Origin: Tetragonia tetragonoides
Taxonomy: Eukaryota; Streptophyta; Magnoliopsida; Caryophyllales; Aizoaceae
DNA: 64,000 nt
Assembly: GCA_038025085.1 (NCBI GenBank)
Contig: CM076141.1
Location: forward strand, 25,668,501 to 25,732,500
Reading direction: 5' to 3'
Under the pieces are notes generated by a model that saw only the letters and a list, made by a program, of their open reading frames with translations, made no database searches and had not been told where the DNA came from. Made by a program: the position numbers and the translations under genes. This document shows, piece by piece, positions 12,563-25,469 of the stretch (its first letter is position 1; each line of letters begins with the position of its first letter).

Positions 12563-15500
12563 CATTCATTTGAGTGTGAAACTACACCTAGGATGTTTAC
12601 AGTTACAAACAAGCTTCAACTCATGCTTTTGAATGCATTTACGCGTTTTAACAGCTCTTACGACTAGGGTGTTGGAAATTGAGATCTTTTGTGTTGTATA
12701 TTAAGAGAAAGCATCCAAATACTTTGTTTGCATTCATTTGAGTGTGAAACTACACCTAGGATGTTTAAAAGTACAAACAAGCTTCAACTCAAGCTTTTGA
12801 ATGTATTTAAGCGTTTTAACAGCTCTTACGACTAGGGTGATAGAAATTGAGTTCTTTTGTGTTGAATATTAAGAGAAAGCATCCAAACACTTTGTTTGTA
12901 TTCATTTGAGTGTGAAACTACACCTAGGATGTTTACAGTTACAAAGAAGCTTCAACTTATGCTTTTGAATGCATTTACGCGTTTTAAAAGCTCATACGAG
13001 TAGGGTGAAAGAGATTTGAGTTCTTTTGTGTTGTATATTAAGAGAAAGCATCCAAATACTTTCTTTGGATTCATTTGAGTGTGAAACTACACCTAGGATG
13101 TTCACAAGTACAAACAAGCTTCAACTCAAGCTTTTGAATGTATTTAAGCGTTTTAACAGCTCTTACGACTAGGGTGAAAGAGATTTGACATCTTTTGTGT
13201 TGTATATTAAGGGAAAACATCCAAATACTTTGTTTGCATTCATTTGAGTGTGAAACTACACCTAGGAGGTTTACAGTTACAAACAAGCTACAACTGATGA
13301 TTTTGAATGCATTTACGCGTTTTAAAAGCTCATACGAGTAGGGTGAAAGAGATTTGAGTTCTTTTGTGTTGTATATTAAGAGAAAGCATCCAAATACGTT
13401 GTTTGCATTCATTTGAGTGTGAAACTACACCTAGGATGTTTACAGTTACAAACAAGCTTCAACTCAAGCTTTTGAATGCATTTACGCGTTTTAAAAGCTC
13501 ATACGAGGAGGGTGAAAGAGATTTGAGTTCTTTTGTGTTGTATATTAAGAGAAAGCATCCAAATACTTTGTTTGCATTCATTTGACTGTGAAACTACACC
13601 TAGGATGTTTACAAGTACAAACAAGCTTCAACTCAAGCTTTTGAATGTATTTACGCGTTTTAACAGCTCTTACGACTAGGGTGATAGAAATTGAGTTCTT
13701 TTGTGTTGTATATTAAGAGAAAGCATCCAAATACTTTGTTTGCATTCATTTGAGTGTGAAACTACACCTAGAATGTTTACAGTTACAAACAAGCTTCAAC
13801 TCATGCTTTTGAATGCATTTACGCGTTTTAACAGCTCTTACGACTAGGGTGTTGGAAATTGAGTTCTTTTGTGTTGTATATTAAGAGAAAGCACCCAAAT
13901 ACTTTGTTTGCATTCATTTGAGTGTGAAACTACACGTAGGATGTTTAAAAGTACAAACAAGCTTCAACTCAAGCTTTTGAATGTATTTAAGCGTTTTAAC
14001 AGCTCTTACAACTAGGGTGATAGAAATTGAGTTCTTTTGTGTTGTATATTAAGAGAAAGCATCCAAACACTTTGTTTGCATTCATTTGAGTGTGAAACTA
14101 CACCTAGGATGTTTACAGTTACAAAGAAGCTTCAACTCAAGCTTTTGAATGCATTTACGCGTTTTAAAAGCTCATACGAGTAGGGTGAAAGAGATTTGAG
14201 TTCTTTTGTGTTGTATATTAAGAGAAAGCATCCAAATACTTTGTTTGGATTCATTTGAGTGTGAAACTACACCTAGGATGTTTACAAGTACAAACAAGCT
14301 TCAACTCAAGCTTTTGAATGTATTTAAGCGTTTTAACAGCTCTTACGACTAGGGTGAAAGAGATTTGACATCTTTTGTGTTGTATATTAAGAGAAAGCAT
14401 CCAAATACTTTGTTTGCATTCATTTGAGTGTGAAACTACACCTAGGATGTTTACAGTTACAAAGAAGCTTCAACTCAAGCTTTTGAATGCATTTACGCGT
14501 TTTAAAAGCTCATACGAGTAGGGTGAAAGAGATTTGAGTTCTTTTGTGTTGTATATTAAGAGAAAGCATCCAAATACTTTGTTTGGATTCATTTGAGTGT
14601 GAAACTACACCTAGGATGCTTACAAGTACAAACAAGCTTCAACTCAAGCTTTTGAATGTATTTAAGCGTTTTAACAGCTCTTACGACTAGGGTGAAAGAG
14701 ATTTGACATCTTTTGTGTTGTATATTAAGAGAAAACATCCAAATACTTTGTTTGCATTCATTTGAGTGTGAAACTACACCTAGGAGGTTTACAGTTACAA
14801 ACAAGCTTCAACTGATGATTTTGAATGCATTTACGCGTTTTAAAAGCTCATACGAGTAGGGTGAAAGAGATTTGAGTTCTTTTGTGTTGTATATTAAGAG
14901 AAAGCATCCAAATACGTTGTTTGCATTCATTTGAGTGTGAAACTACACATAGGATGTTTACAGTTACAAACAAGCTTCAACTCATGCTTTTGAATGCATT
15001 TACGCGTTTTAAAAGCTCATACGAGTAGGATGAAAGAGATTTGAGTTCTTTTGTGTTGTATATTAAGAGAAAGCATCCAAATACTTTGTTTGCATTCATT
15101 TGAGTGTGAAACTACACCTACGATGTTTACAAGTACAAACAAGCTTCAACTCAAGCTTTTTAATGTATTTACGCATTTTAACAGCCCTTACAACTAGGGT
15201 GATAGAAATTGAGTTCTTTTGTGTTGTATATTAAGAGAAAGCATCCAATTACTTTGTTTGCATTCATTTGAGTGTGAAACTACACCTAGGATGTTTACAA
15301 GTACAAACAAGCTTCAACTCAAGCTTTTGAATGTATTTACGCGTTTTAACAGCTCATACGACTAGGGTGATGGAAATTGAGTTCTTTTGTGTTGTATATT
15401 AAGAGAAAGCATCCAAATACTTTGTTTGCATTCATTTGAGTGTGAAACTACACCTAGGATGTTTAAAAGTACAAACAAGCTTCAACTCAAGCTTTTGAAT

Positions 15501-17317
15501 GTATTTAAGCGTTTTAACAGCTCTTACGACTAGGGTGATAGAAATTGAGTTCTTTTGTGTTGTATATTAAGAGAAAGCATCCAAACACTTTGTTTGCATT
15601 CATTTGAGTGTGAAACTACACCTAGGATGTTTACAGTTACAAAGAAGCTTCAACTCAAGCTTTTGAATGCATTTACGCGTTTTAAAAGCTCATACGAGGA
15701 GGGTGAAAGAGATTTGAGTTCTTTTGTGTTGTATATTAAGAGAAAGCATCCAAATACGTTGTTTGCATTCATTTGAGTGTGAAACTACACCTAGGATGTT
15801 TACAGTTACAAACAAGCTTCAACTCATGCTTTTGAATGCATTTACGCGTTTTAAAAGCTCCTACGAGTAGGATGAAAGAGATTTGAGTTCTTTTGTGTTG
15901 TATATAAAGAGAAAGCATCCAAATACTTTGTTTGCATTCATTTGAGTGTGAAACTACACCTACGATGTTTACAAGTACAAACAAGCTTCAACTTAACCTT
16001 TTGAATGTATTTACGCGTTTTAACAGCTCTTACGACTAGGGTGATAGAAATTGAGTTCTTTTGTGTTGTATATTAAGAGAAAGCATCCAAATACTTTGTT
16101 TGCATTCATTTGAGTGTGAAACTACACCTAGGATGTTTACAAGTACAAACAAGCTTCAACTCAAGCTTTTGAATGTATTTACGCGTTTTAACAGCTCTTA
16201 CGACTAGGGTGATAGAAATTGAGTTCTTTTGTGTTGTATATTAAGAGAAAGCATCCAAATACTTTGTTTGCATTCATTTGAGTGTGAAACTACACCTAGG
16301 ATGTTTACAGTTACAAACAAGCTTCAACTCATGCTTTTGAATGCATTTACGCGTTTTAACAGCTCTTACGACTAGAGTGTTGGAAATTGAGTTCTTTTGT
16401 GTTGTATATTAAGAGAAAGCATCCAAATACTTTGTTTGCATTCATTTGAGTGTGAAACTACACCTAGGATGTTTAAAAGTACAAACAAGCTTCAACTCAA
16501 GCTTTTGAATGTATTTAAGCGTTTTAACAGCTCTTACGACTAGGGTGATAGAAATTGAGTTCTTTTGTGTTGAATATTAAGAGAAAGCATCCAAACACTT
16601 TGTTTGCATTCATTTGAGTGTGAAACTACACCTAGGATGTTTACAGTTACAAAGAAGCTTCAACTCATGCTTTTGAATGCATTTACGCGTTTTAAAAGCT
16701 CATACGAGTAGGGTGAAAGAGATTTGAGTTCTTTTGTGTTGTATATTAAGAGAAAGCATCCAAATACTTTGATTGGATTCATTTGAGTGTGAAACTACAC
16801 CTAGGATGTTTACAAGTACAAACAAGCTTCAACTCAAGCTTTTGAATGTATTTAAGCGTTTTAACAGCTCTTACGACTAGGGTGAAAGAGATTTGACATC
16901 TTTTGTGTTGTATATTAAGGGAAAACATCCAAATACTTTGTTTGCATTCATGTGAGTGTGAAACTACACCTAGGAGGTTTACAGTTACAAACAAGCTTCA
17001 ACTGATGATTTTGAATGCATTTACGCGTTTTGAAAGCTCATACGAGTAGGGTGAAAGAGATTTGAGTTCTTTTGTGTTGTATATTAAGAGAAAGCATCCA
17101 AATACGTTGTTTGCATTCATTTGAGTGTGAAACTACACCTAGGATGTTTACAGTTACAAACAAGCTTCAACTCAAGCTTTTGAATGCATTTACGCGTTTT
17201 AAAAGCTCATACGAGGACGGTGAAAGAGATTTGAGTTCTTTTGTGTTGTATATTAAGAGAAAGCATCCAAATACTTTGTTTGCATTCATTTGAGTGTGAA
17301 ACTACACCTAGGATGTT
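12563..17317 (+). repeat. Duplicated block, second copy (offset 5,733 bp)
   Basis: Partner of 6,830-11,585, with single-base differences such as GAGGACGG at 17214 against GAGGAGGG at 11482. The match ends near 17317, where the next monomer is of the ACAAGTAC type here and of the ACAGTTAC type in the partner. Boundaries are approximate. Confidence 0.82.
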
Positions 17318-17690
17318 TACAAGTACAAACAAGCTTCAACTCAAGCTTTTGAATGTATTTACGCGTTTTAACAGCTCTTACGACTAGGGTGATAGAAATT
17401 GAGTTCTTTTGTGTTGTATATTAAGAGAAAGCATCCAAATACTTTGTTTGCATTCATTTGAGTGTGAAACTACACCTAGAATGTTTACAGTTACAAACAA
17501 GCTTCAACTCATGCTTTTGAATGCATTTACGCGTTTTAACAGCTCTTACGACTAGGGTGTTGGAAATTGAGTTCTTTTGTGTTGTATATTAAGAGAAAGC
17601 ATCCAAATACTTTGTTTGCATTCATTTGAGTGTGAAACTACACCTAGGATGTTTAAAAGTACAAACAAGCTTCAACTCAAGCTTTTGAAT
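15455..17690 (+). repeat. 19-monomer-offset duplication (3,202 bp), copy 1
   Basis: Monomers from about 15,455 to 17,690 recur at 18,657-20,892 at an offset of 3,202 bp. Shared variants include the CTCCTACGAGTAGGATG block (15858 and 19060), CTTAACCTTTTG, GTTGAATATTAAG (16571 and 19773) and TTTGATTGGATTC. The copies part where 20,899 has AAGCATTTTAAC but the partner keeps AAGCGTTTTAAC. Confidence 0.8.
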
Positions 17691-18656
17691 GTATTTAAGC
17701 GTTTTAACAGCTCTTACAACTAGGGTGATAGAAATTGAGTTCTTTTGTGTTGTATATTAAGAGAAAGCATCCAAACACTTTGTTTGCATTCATTTGAGTG
17801 TGAAACTACACCTAGGATGTTTACAGTTACAAAGAAGCTTCAACTCAAGCTTTTGAATGCATTTACGCGCTTTAAAAGCTCATACGAGTAGGGTGAAAGA
17901 GATTTGAGTTCTTTTGTGTTGTATATTAAGAGAAAGCATCCAAATACTTTGTTTTGATTCATTTGAGTGTGAAACTACACCTAGGATGTTTACAAGTACA
18001 AACAAGCTTCAACTCAAGCTTTTGAATGTATTTACGCGTTTTAACAACTCTTACGACTAGGGTGATAGAAATTGAGTTCTTTTGTGTTGTATATTAAGAG
18101 AAAGCATCCAAATACTTTGTTTGCATTCATTTGAGTGTGAAACTACACCTAGGATGTTTACAGTTACAAACAAGCTTCAACTCAAGCTTTTGAATGTATT
18201 TACGCGTTTTAAAAGCTCATAGGAGTAGGGTGAAAGAGATTTGAGTTCTTTTGTGTTGTATATTAAGAGAAAGCATCCAAATACGTTGTTTGCATTCATT
18301 TGCGTGTGAAACTACACCTAGGATGTTTACAGTTACAAACAAGCTTCAACTCATGCTTTTGAATGCATTTACGCGTTTTTAAAGCTCATACGAGTAGGGT
18401 GAAAGAGATTTGAGTTCTTTTGTGTTGTATATTAAGAGAAAGCATCCAAATACTTTGTTTGCATTTATTTGAGTGTGAAACTACACCTACGATGTTTACA
18501 AGTACAAACAAGCTTCAACTCAAGCTTTTGAATGTATTTAAGCGTTTTAACAGCTCTTACGACTAGGGTGAAAGAGATTTGACATCTTTTGTGTTGTATA
18601 TTAAGAGAAAACATCCAAATACTTTGTTTGCATTCATTTGAGTGTGAAACTACACC

Positions 18657-20892
18657 TACGATGTTTAAAAGTACAAACAAGCTTCAACTCAAGCTTTTGA
18701 ATGTATTTAAGCGTTTTAACAGCTCTTACGACTAGGGTGATAGAAATTGAGTTCTTTTGTGTTGTATATTAAGAGAAAGCATCCAAACACTTTGTTTGCA
18801 TTCATTTGAGTGTGAAACTACACCTAGGATGTTTACAGTTACAAAGAAGCTTCAACTCAAGCTTTTGAATGCATTTACGCGTTTTAAAAGCTCATACGAG
18901 GAGGGTGAAAGAGATTTGAGTTCTTTTGTGTTGTATATTAAGAGAAAGCATCCAAATACGTTGTTTGCATTCATTTGAGTGTGAAACTACACCTAGGATG
19001 TTTACAGTTACAAACAAGTTTCAACTCATGCTTTTGAATGCATTTACGCGTTTTAAAAGCTCCTACGAGTAGGATGAAAGAGATTTGAGTTCTTTTGTGT
19101 TGTATATAAAGAGAAAGCATCCAAATACTTTGTTTGCATTCATTTGAGTGTGAAACTACACCTACGATGTTTACAAGTACAAACAAGCTTCAACTTAACC
19201 TTTTGAATGTATTTACGCGTTTTAACAGCTCTTACGACTAGGGTGATAGAAATTGAGTTCTTTTGTGTTGTATATTAAGAGAAAGCATCCAAATACTTTG
19301 TTTGCATTCATTTGAGTGTGAAACTACACCTAGGATGTTTACAAGTACAAACAAGCTTCAACTCAAGCTTTTGAATGTATTTACGCGTTTTAACAGCTCT
19401 TACGACTAGGGTGATAGAAATTGAGTTCTTTTGTGTTGTATATTAAGAGAAAGCATCCAAATACTTTGTTTGCATTCATTTGAGTGTGAAACTACACCTA
19501 GGATGTTTACAGTTACAAACAAGCTTCAACTCATGCTTTTGAATGCATTTACGCGTTTTAACAGCTCTTACGACTAGGGTGTTGGAAATTGAGTTCTTTT
19601 GTGTTGTATATTAAGAGAAAGCATCCAAATACTTTGTTTGCATTCATTTGAGTGTGAAACTACACCTAGGATGTTTAAAAGTACAAACAAGCTTCAACTC
19701 AAGCTTTTGAATGTATTTAAGCGTTTTAACAGCTCTTACGACTAGGGTGATAGAAATTGAGTTCTTTTGTGTTGAATATTAAGAGAAAGCATCCAAACAC
19801 TTTGTTTGCATTCATTTGAGTGTGAAACTACACCTAGGATGTTTACAGTTACAAAGAAGCTTCAACTCATGCTTTTGAATGCATTTACGCGTTTTAAAAG
19901 CTCATACGAGTAGGGTGAAAGAGATTTGAGTTCTTTTGTGTTGTATATTAAGAGAAAGCATCCAAATACTTTGATTGGATTCATTTGAGTGTGAAACTAC
20001 ACCTAGGATGTTTACAAGTACAAACAAGCTTCAACTCAAGCTTTTGAATGTATTTAAGCGTTTTAACAGCTCTTACGACTAGGGTGAAAGAGATTTGACA
20101 TCTTTTGTGTTGTATATTAAGGGAAAACATCCAAATACTTGGTTTGCATTCATTTGAGTGTGAAACTACACCTAGGAGGTTTACAGTTACAAACAAGCTT
20201 CAACTGATGATTTTGAATGCATTTACGCGTTTTAAAAGCTCATACGAGTAGGGTGAAAGAGATTTGAGTTCTTTTGTGTTGTATATTAAGAGAAAGCATC
20301 CAAATACGTTGTTTGCATTCATTTGAGTGTGAAACTACACCTAGGATGTTTACAGTTACAAACAAGCTTCAACTCAAGCTTTTGAATGCATTTACGCGTT
20401 TTAAAAGCTCATACGAGGAGGGTGAAAGAGATTTGAGTTCTTTTGTGTTGTATATTAAGAGAAAGCATCCAAATACTTTGTTTGCATTCATTTGAGTGTG
20501 AAACTACACCTAGGATGTTTACAAGTACAAACAAGCTTCAACTCAAGCTTTTGAATGTATTTACGCGTTTTAACAGCTCTTACGACTAGGGTGATAGAAA
20601 TTGAGTTCTTTTGTGTTGTATATTAAGAGAAAGCATCCAAATACTTTGTTTGCATTCATTTGAGTGTGAAACTACACCTAGAATGTGTACAGTTACAAAC
20701 AAGCTTCAACTCATGCTTTTGAATGCATTTACGCGTTTTAACAGCTCTTACGACTAGGGTGTTGGAAATTGAGTTCTTTTGTGTTGTATATTAAGAGAAA
20801 GCATCCAAATACTTTGTTTGCATTCATTTGAGTGTGAAACTACACCTAGGATGTTTAAAAGTACAAACAAGCTTCAACTCAAGCTTTTGAAT
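18657..20892 (+). repeat. 19-monomer-offset duplication (3,202 bp), copy 2
   Basis: Partner of 15,455-17,690. The interval in between (about 18,150-18,650) instead matches 11,585-12,110, sharing CATAGGAGTAGGG, TTTGCGTGTGAAAC and CGTTTTTAAAGC at an offset of 6,573 bp. The region is therefore a mosaic of at least three duplication events. Confidence 0.78.
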
Positions 20893-21950
20893 GTATTTAA
20901 GCATTTTAACAGCTCTTACGACTAGGGTGAAAGAGATTTGACATCTTTTGTGTTGTATATTAAGAGAAAGCATCCAAATACTTTGTTTGCATTCATTTGA
21001 GTGTGAAACTACACGTAGGATGTTTACAGTTACAAAGAAGCTTCAACTCAAGCTTTTGAATGCATTTACGCGTTTTAAAAGCTCATACGAGTAGGGTGAA
21101 AGAGATTTGAGTTCTTTTGTGTTGTATATTAAGAGAAAGCATCCAAACACTTTGTTTGGATTCATTTGAGTGTGAAACTACACCTAGGATGTTTACAAGT
21201 ACAAACAAGCTTCAACTCAAGCTTTTGAATGTATTTAAGCGTTTTAACAGCTCTTACGACTAGGGTGAAAGAGATTTGACATCTTTTGTGTTGTATATTA
21301 AGAGAAAACATCCAAATACTTTGTTTGCATTCATTTGAGTGTGAAACTACACCTAGGAGGTTTACAGTTACAAACAAGCTTCAACTGATGATTTTGAATG
21401 CATTTACGCGTTTCAAAAGCTCATACGAGTAGGGTGAAAGAGATTTGAGTTCTTTTGTGTTGTATATTAAGAGAAAGAATCCAAATACTTTGTTTGCATT
21501 CATTTGAGTGTGAAACTACACCTAGGATGTTTACAGTTACAAACAAGCTTCAACTCAAGCTTTTGAATGTATTTACGCGTTTTAAAAGCTCATAGGAGTA
21601 GGGTGAAAGAGAATTGAGTTCTTTTGTGTTGTATATTAAGAGAAAGCATCCAAATACGTTGTTTGCATTCATTTGCGTGTGAAACTACACCTAGGATGTT
21701 TACAGTTACAAACAAGCTTCAACTCATGCTTTTGAATGCATTTACGCGTTTTTAAAGCTCATACGAGTAGGGTGAAAGAGATTTGAGTTCTTTTGTGTTG
21801 TATATTAAGAGAAAGCATCCAAATACTTTGTTTGCATTCATTTGAGTGTGAAACTACACCTAGGATGTCTACAAGTACAAAGAAGCTTCAACTCAAGCTT
21901 TTGAATGTATTTACGCGTTTTAAAAGCTCATACGAGTAGGGTGAAAGTGA

Positions 21951-23361
21951 TTTGAGTTCTTTTGTGTTGTATATTAAGAGAAAGCATCCAAATACGTTGT
22001 TTGCATTCATTTGAGTGTGAAACTACACCTAGGATGTTTACAGTTACAAACAAGCTTCAACTCATGCTTTTGAATGCATTTACGCGTTTTAAAAGCTCAT
22101 ACGAGTAGGGTGAAAGAGATTTGAGTTCTTTTGTGTTGTATATTAAGAGAAAGCATCCAAATATTTTGTTTGTATTCATTTGAGTGTGAAACTACACCTA
22201 GGATGTTTACAAGTACAAAGAAGCTTCAACTCAAGCTTTTGAATGTATTTACGCATTTTAAAAGCTCATACGAGTAGGGTAAAAGAGATTTGAGTTCGTT
22301 TGTGTTGTATATTAAGAGAAAGCATCCAAATACGTTGTTTGCATTCATTTGAGTGTGAAACTACACCTAGGATGTTTACAGTTACAAACAAGCTTCAACT
22401 CATGCTTTTGAATGCATTTACGCGTTTTAAAAGCTCATAGGAGTAGGGTGAAAGAGATTTGAGTTCTTTTGTGTTGTATATTAAGAGAAAGCATACAAAT
22501 ACGTTGTTTGCATTCATTTGAGTGTGAAACTACACCTAGGATGTTTACAGTTACAAACAAGCTTCAACTCATGCTTTTGAATGCATTTACGCGTTTTAAA
22601 AGCTCGTACGACTAGGTTGATAGAGATTTGAGTTCTTTTGTGTTGTATATTAAGAGAAATCATCCAAATACTTTGTTTGCATTCATTTGAGTGTGAAACT
22701 ACACCTAGCATGTTTACAAGTACAAACAAGCTTCAACTCAAGCTTTTGAATATATTTACGCGTTTTAAAAGCTCAGACGAGTAGGGTGAAAGAGATTTGA
22801 GTTCTTTTGTGTTGTATATTAAGAGAAAGCATCCAAATACGGTTTTTGCATTCATTTGAGTGTGAAACTACACCTAGGATGTTTACAGTTACAAACAAGC
22901 TTCAACTCATGCTTTTGAATGCATTTACGCGTTTTAAAAGCTCATACGAGTCGGGTGAAAGAGATTTGAGTTCTTTTGTGTTGTATATTAAGAGAAAGCA
23001 TCCAAATACTTTGTTTGTATTCATTTGAGTATAAAACTACACCTAGGATGTTTACAATTACAAACAAGCTTCAACTCAAGCTTTTGAATGTATTTACGCA
23101 TTTTAAAAGCTCATACGAGTAGGGTGAAAGAGATTTGAGTTCTTTTGTGTTGTATATTAAGAGAAAGCATCCAGATACTTTGTTTGCATTCATTTGAGTG
23201 TGAAACTACACCAAGGATGTTTACAGTTACAAACAAGCTTCAACTCATGCTTTTGAATGCATTTACGCGTTTTAAAAGCTCATAGGAGTAGGGTGAAAGA
23301 GATTTGAGTTCTTTTGTGTTGTATATTAAGAGAAAGCATCCAAATACGTTGTTTGCATTCA
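21951..23361 (+). repeat. 8-monomer tandem duplication (1,352 bp), copy 1
   Basis: All eight monomers are of the 169-bp form (8 x 169 = 1,352). Unusual variants recur exactly 1,352 bp later: AAATATTTTGTTTGTATTC (22160 and 23512), GTTCGTTTGTG (22296 and 23648), GCATACAAATACG, CTCGTACGACTAGGTTG, CCTAGCATG, GAGTCGGGTG, GAGTATAAAAC and CCAAGGATG. I found no difference between copies inside the block, so this is probably one of the most recent amplifications in the window. Confidence 0.88.
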
Positions 23362-24752
23362 TTTGAGTGTGAAACTACACCTAGGATGTTTACAGTTACA
23401 AACAAGCTTCAACTCATGCTTTTGAATGCATTTACGCGTTTTAAAAGCTCATACGAGTAGGGTGAAAGAGATTTGAGTTCTTTTGTGTTGTATATTAAGA
23501 GAAAGCATCCAAATATTTTGTTTGTATTCATTTGAGTGTGAAACTACACCTAGGATGTTTACAAGTACAAAGAAGCTTCAACTCAAGCTTTTGAATGTAT
23601 TTACGCATTTTAAAAGCTCATACGAGTAGGGTAAAAGAGATTTGAGTTCGTTTGTGTTGTATATTAAGAGAAAGCATCCAAATACGTTGTTTGCATTCAT
23701 TTGAGTGTGAAACTACACCTAGGATGTTTACAGTTACAAACAAGCTTCAACTCATGCTTTTGAATGCATTTACGCGTTTTAAAAGCTCATAGGAGTAGGG
23801 TGAAAGAGATTTGAGTTCTTTTGTGTTGTATATTAAGAGAAAGCATACAAATACGTTGTTTGCATTCATTTGAGTGTGAAACTACACCTAGGATGTTTAC
23901 AGTTACAAACAAGCTTCAACTCATGCTTTTGAATGCATTTACGCGTTTTAAAAGCTCGTACGACTAGGTTGATAGAGATTTGAGTTCTTTTGTGTTGTAT
24001 ATTAAGAGAAATCATCCAAATACTTTGTTTGCATTCATTTGAGTGTGAAACTACACCTAGCATGTTTACAAGTACAAACAAGCTTCAACTCAAGCTTTTG
24101 AATATATTTACGCGTTTTAAAAGCTCAGACGAGTAGGGTGAAAGAGATTTGAGTTCTTTTGTGTTGTATATTAAGAGAAAGCATCCAAATACGGTTTTTG
24201 CATTCATTTGAGTGTGAAACTACACCTAGGATGTTTACAGTTACAAACAAGCTTCAACTCATGCTTTTGAATGCATTTACGCGTTTTAAAAGCTCATACG
24301 AGTCGGGTGAAAGAGATTTGAGTTCTTTTGTGTTGTATATTAAGAGAAAGCATCCAAATACTTTGTTTGTATTCATTTGAGTATAAAACTACACCTAGGA
24401 TGTTTACAATTACAAACAAGCTTCAACTCAAGCTTTTGAATGTATTTACGCATTTTAAAAGCTCATACGAGTAGGGTGAAAGAGATTTGAGTTCTTTTGT
24501 GTTGTATATTAAGAGAAAGCATCCAGATACTTTGTTTGCATTCATTTGAGTGTGAAACTACACCAAGGATGTTTACAGTTACAAACAAGCTTCAACTCAT
24601 GCTTTTGAATGCATTTACGCGTTTTAAAAGCTCATAGGAGTAGGGTGAAAGAGATTTGAGTTCTTTTGTGTTGTATATTAAGAGAAAGCATCCAAATACG
24701 TTGTTTGCATTCATTTGAGTGTGAAACTACACCTAGGATGTTTACAGTTACA
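23362..24752 (+). repeat. 8-monomer tandem duplication (1,352 bp), copy 2
   Basis: Direct continuation and near-perfect copy of the preceding 1,352-bp unit. Identity decays at the right edge: 24,755 has AAATAAGC against AAACAAGC, then AGGATGAAAG against AGGGTGAAAG. Confidence 0.87.
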
Positions 24753-25469
24753 AATAAGCTTCAACTCATGCTTTTGAATGCATTTACGCGTTTTAAAAGC
24801 TCATACGAGTAGGATGAAAGAGATTTGAGTTCTTTTGTGTTTTATATTAAGAGAAAGCATCCAAATACTTTGTTTGCATTCATTTGAGTGAAAAACTACA
24901 CCTAGGATGTTTACAAGTACAAACAAGCTTCAACTCAAGCTTTTGAATGTATTTACGCGTTTTAACAGCTCTTACGACTAGGGTGATAGAAATTGAGTTC
25001 TTTTGTGTTGTATATTAAGAGAAAGCATCCAAATACTTTGTTTGCATTCATTTGAGTGTAAAACTAGACCTAGGATGTTTACAGTTACAAACAAGCTTCA
25101 ACTCATGCTTTTGAATGCATTTACGCGTTTTAACAGCTCTTACGACTAGGGTGTTGGAAATTGAGTTATTTTGTGTTGTATATTAAGGGAAAGCATCCAA
25201 ATACTTTGTTTGCATTCATTTGAGTGTGAAACTACACCTAGGATGTTTACAAGTACAAACAAGCTTCAACTCAAGCTTTTGAATGTATTTACGCGTTTTA
25301 AAAGCTCATACGAGTAGGGTGAAAGAGATTTGAGTTCTTTTGTGTTGTATATTAAGAGAAAGCATCCAAATACTTTGTTTGCATTCATTTGAATGTGTGA
25401 AACTACACCTAGCATGTTTACAAGTACAAACAAGCTTCAACTCAAGCTGTTGAATGAATTTACGCGTTT

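Noticed and set aside
22930..22970. CENP-B box-like element in the GAGTCGGGTG variants
   Set aside because: Only a few monomers have CGGG, the required spacing of TTCG and A is absent, and CENP-B boxes are a mammalian feature.
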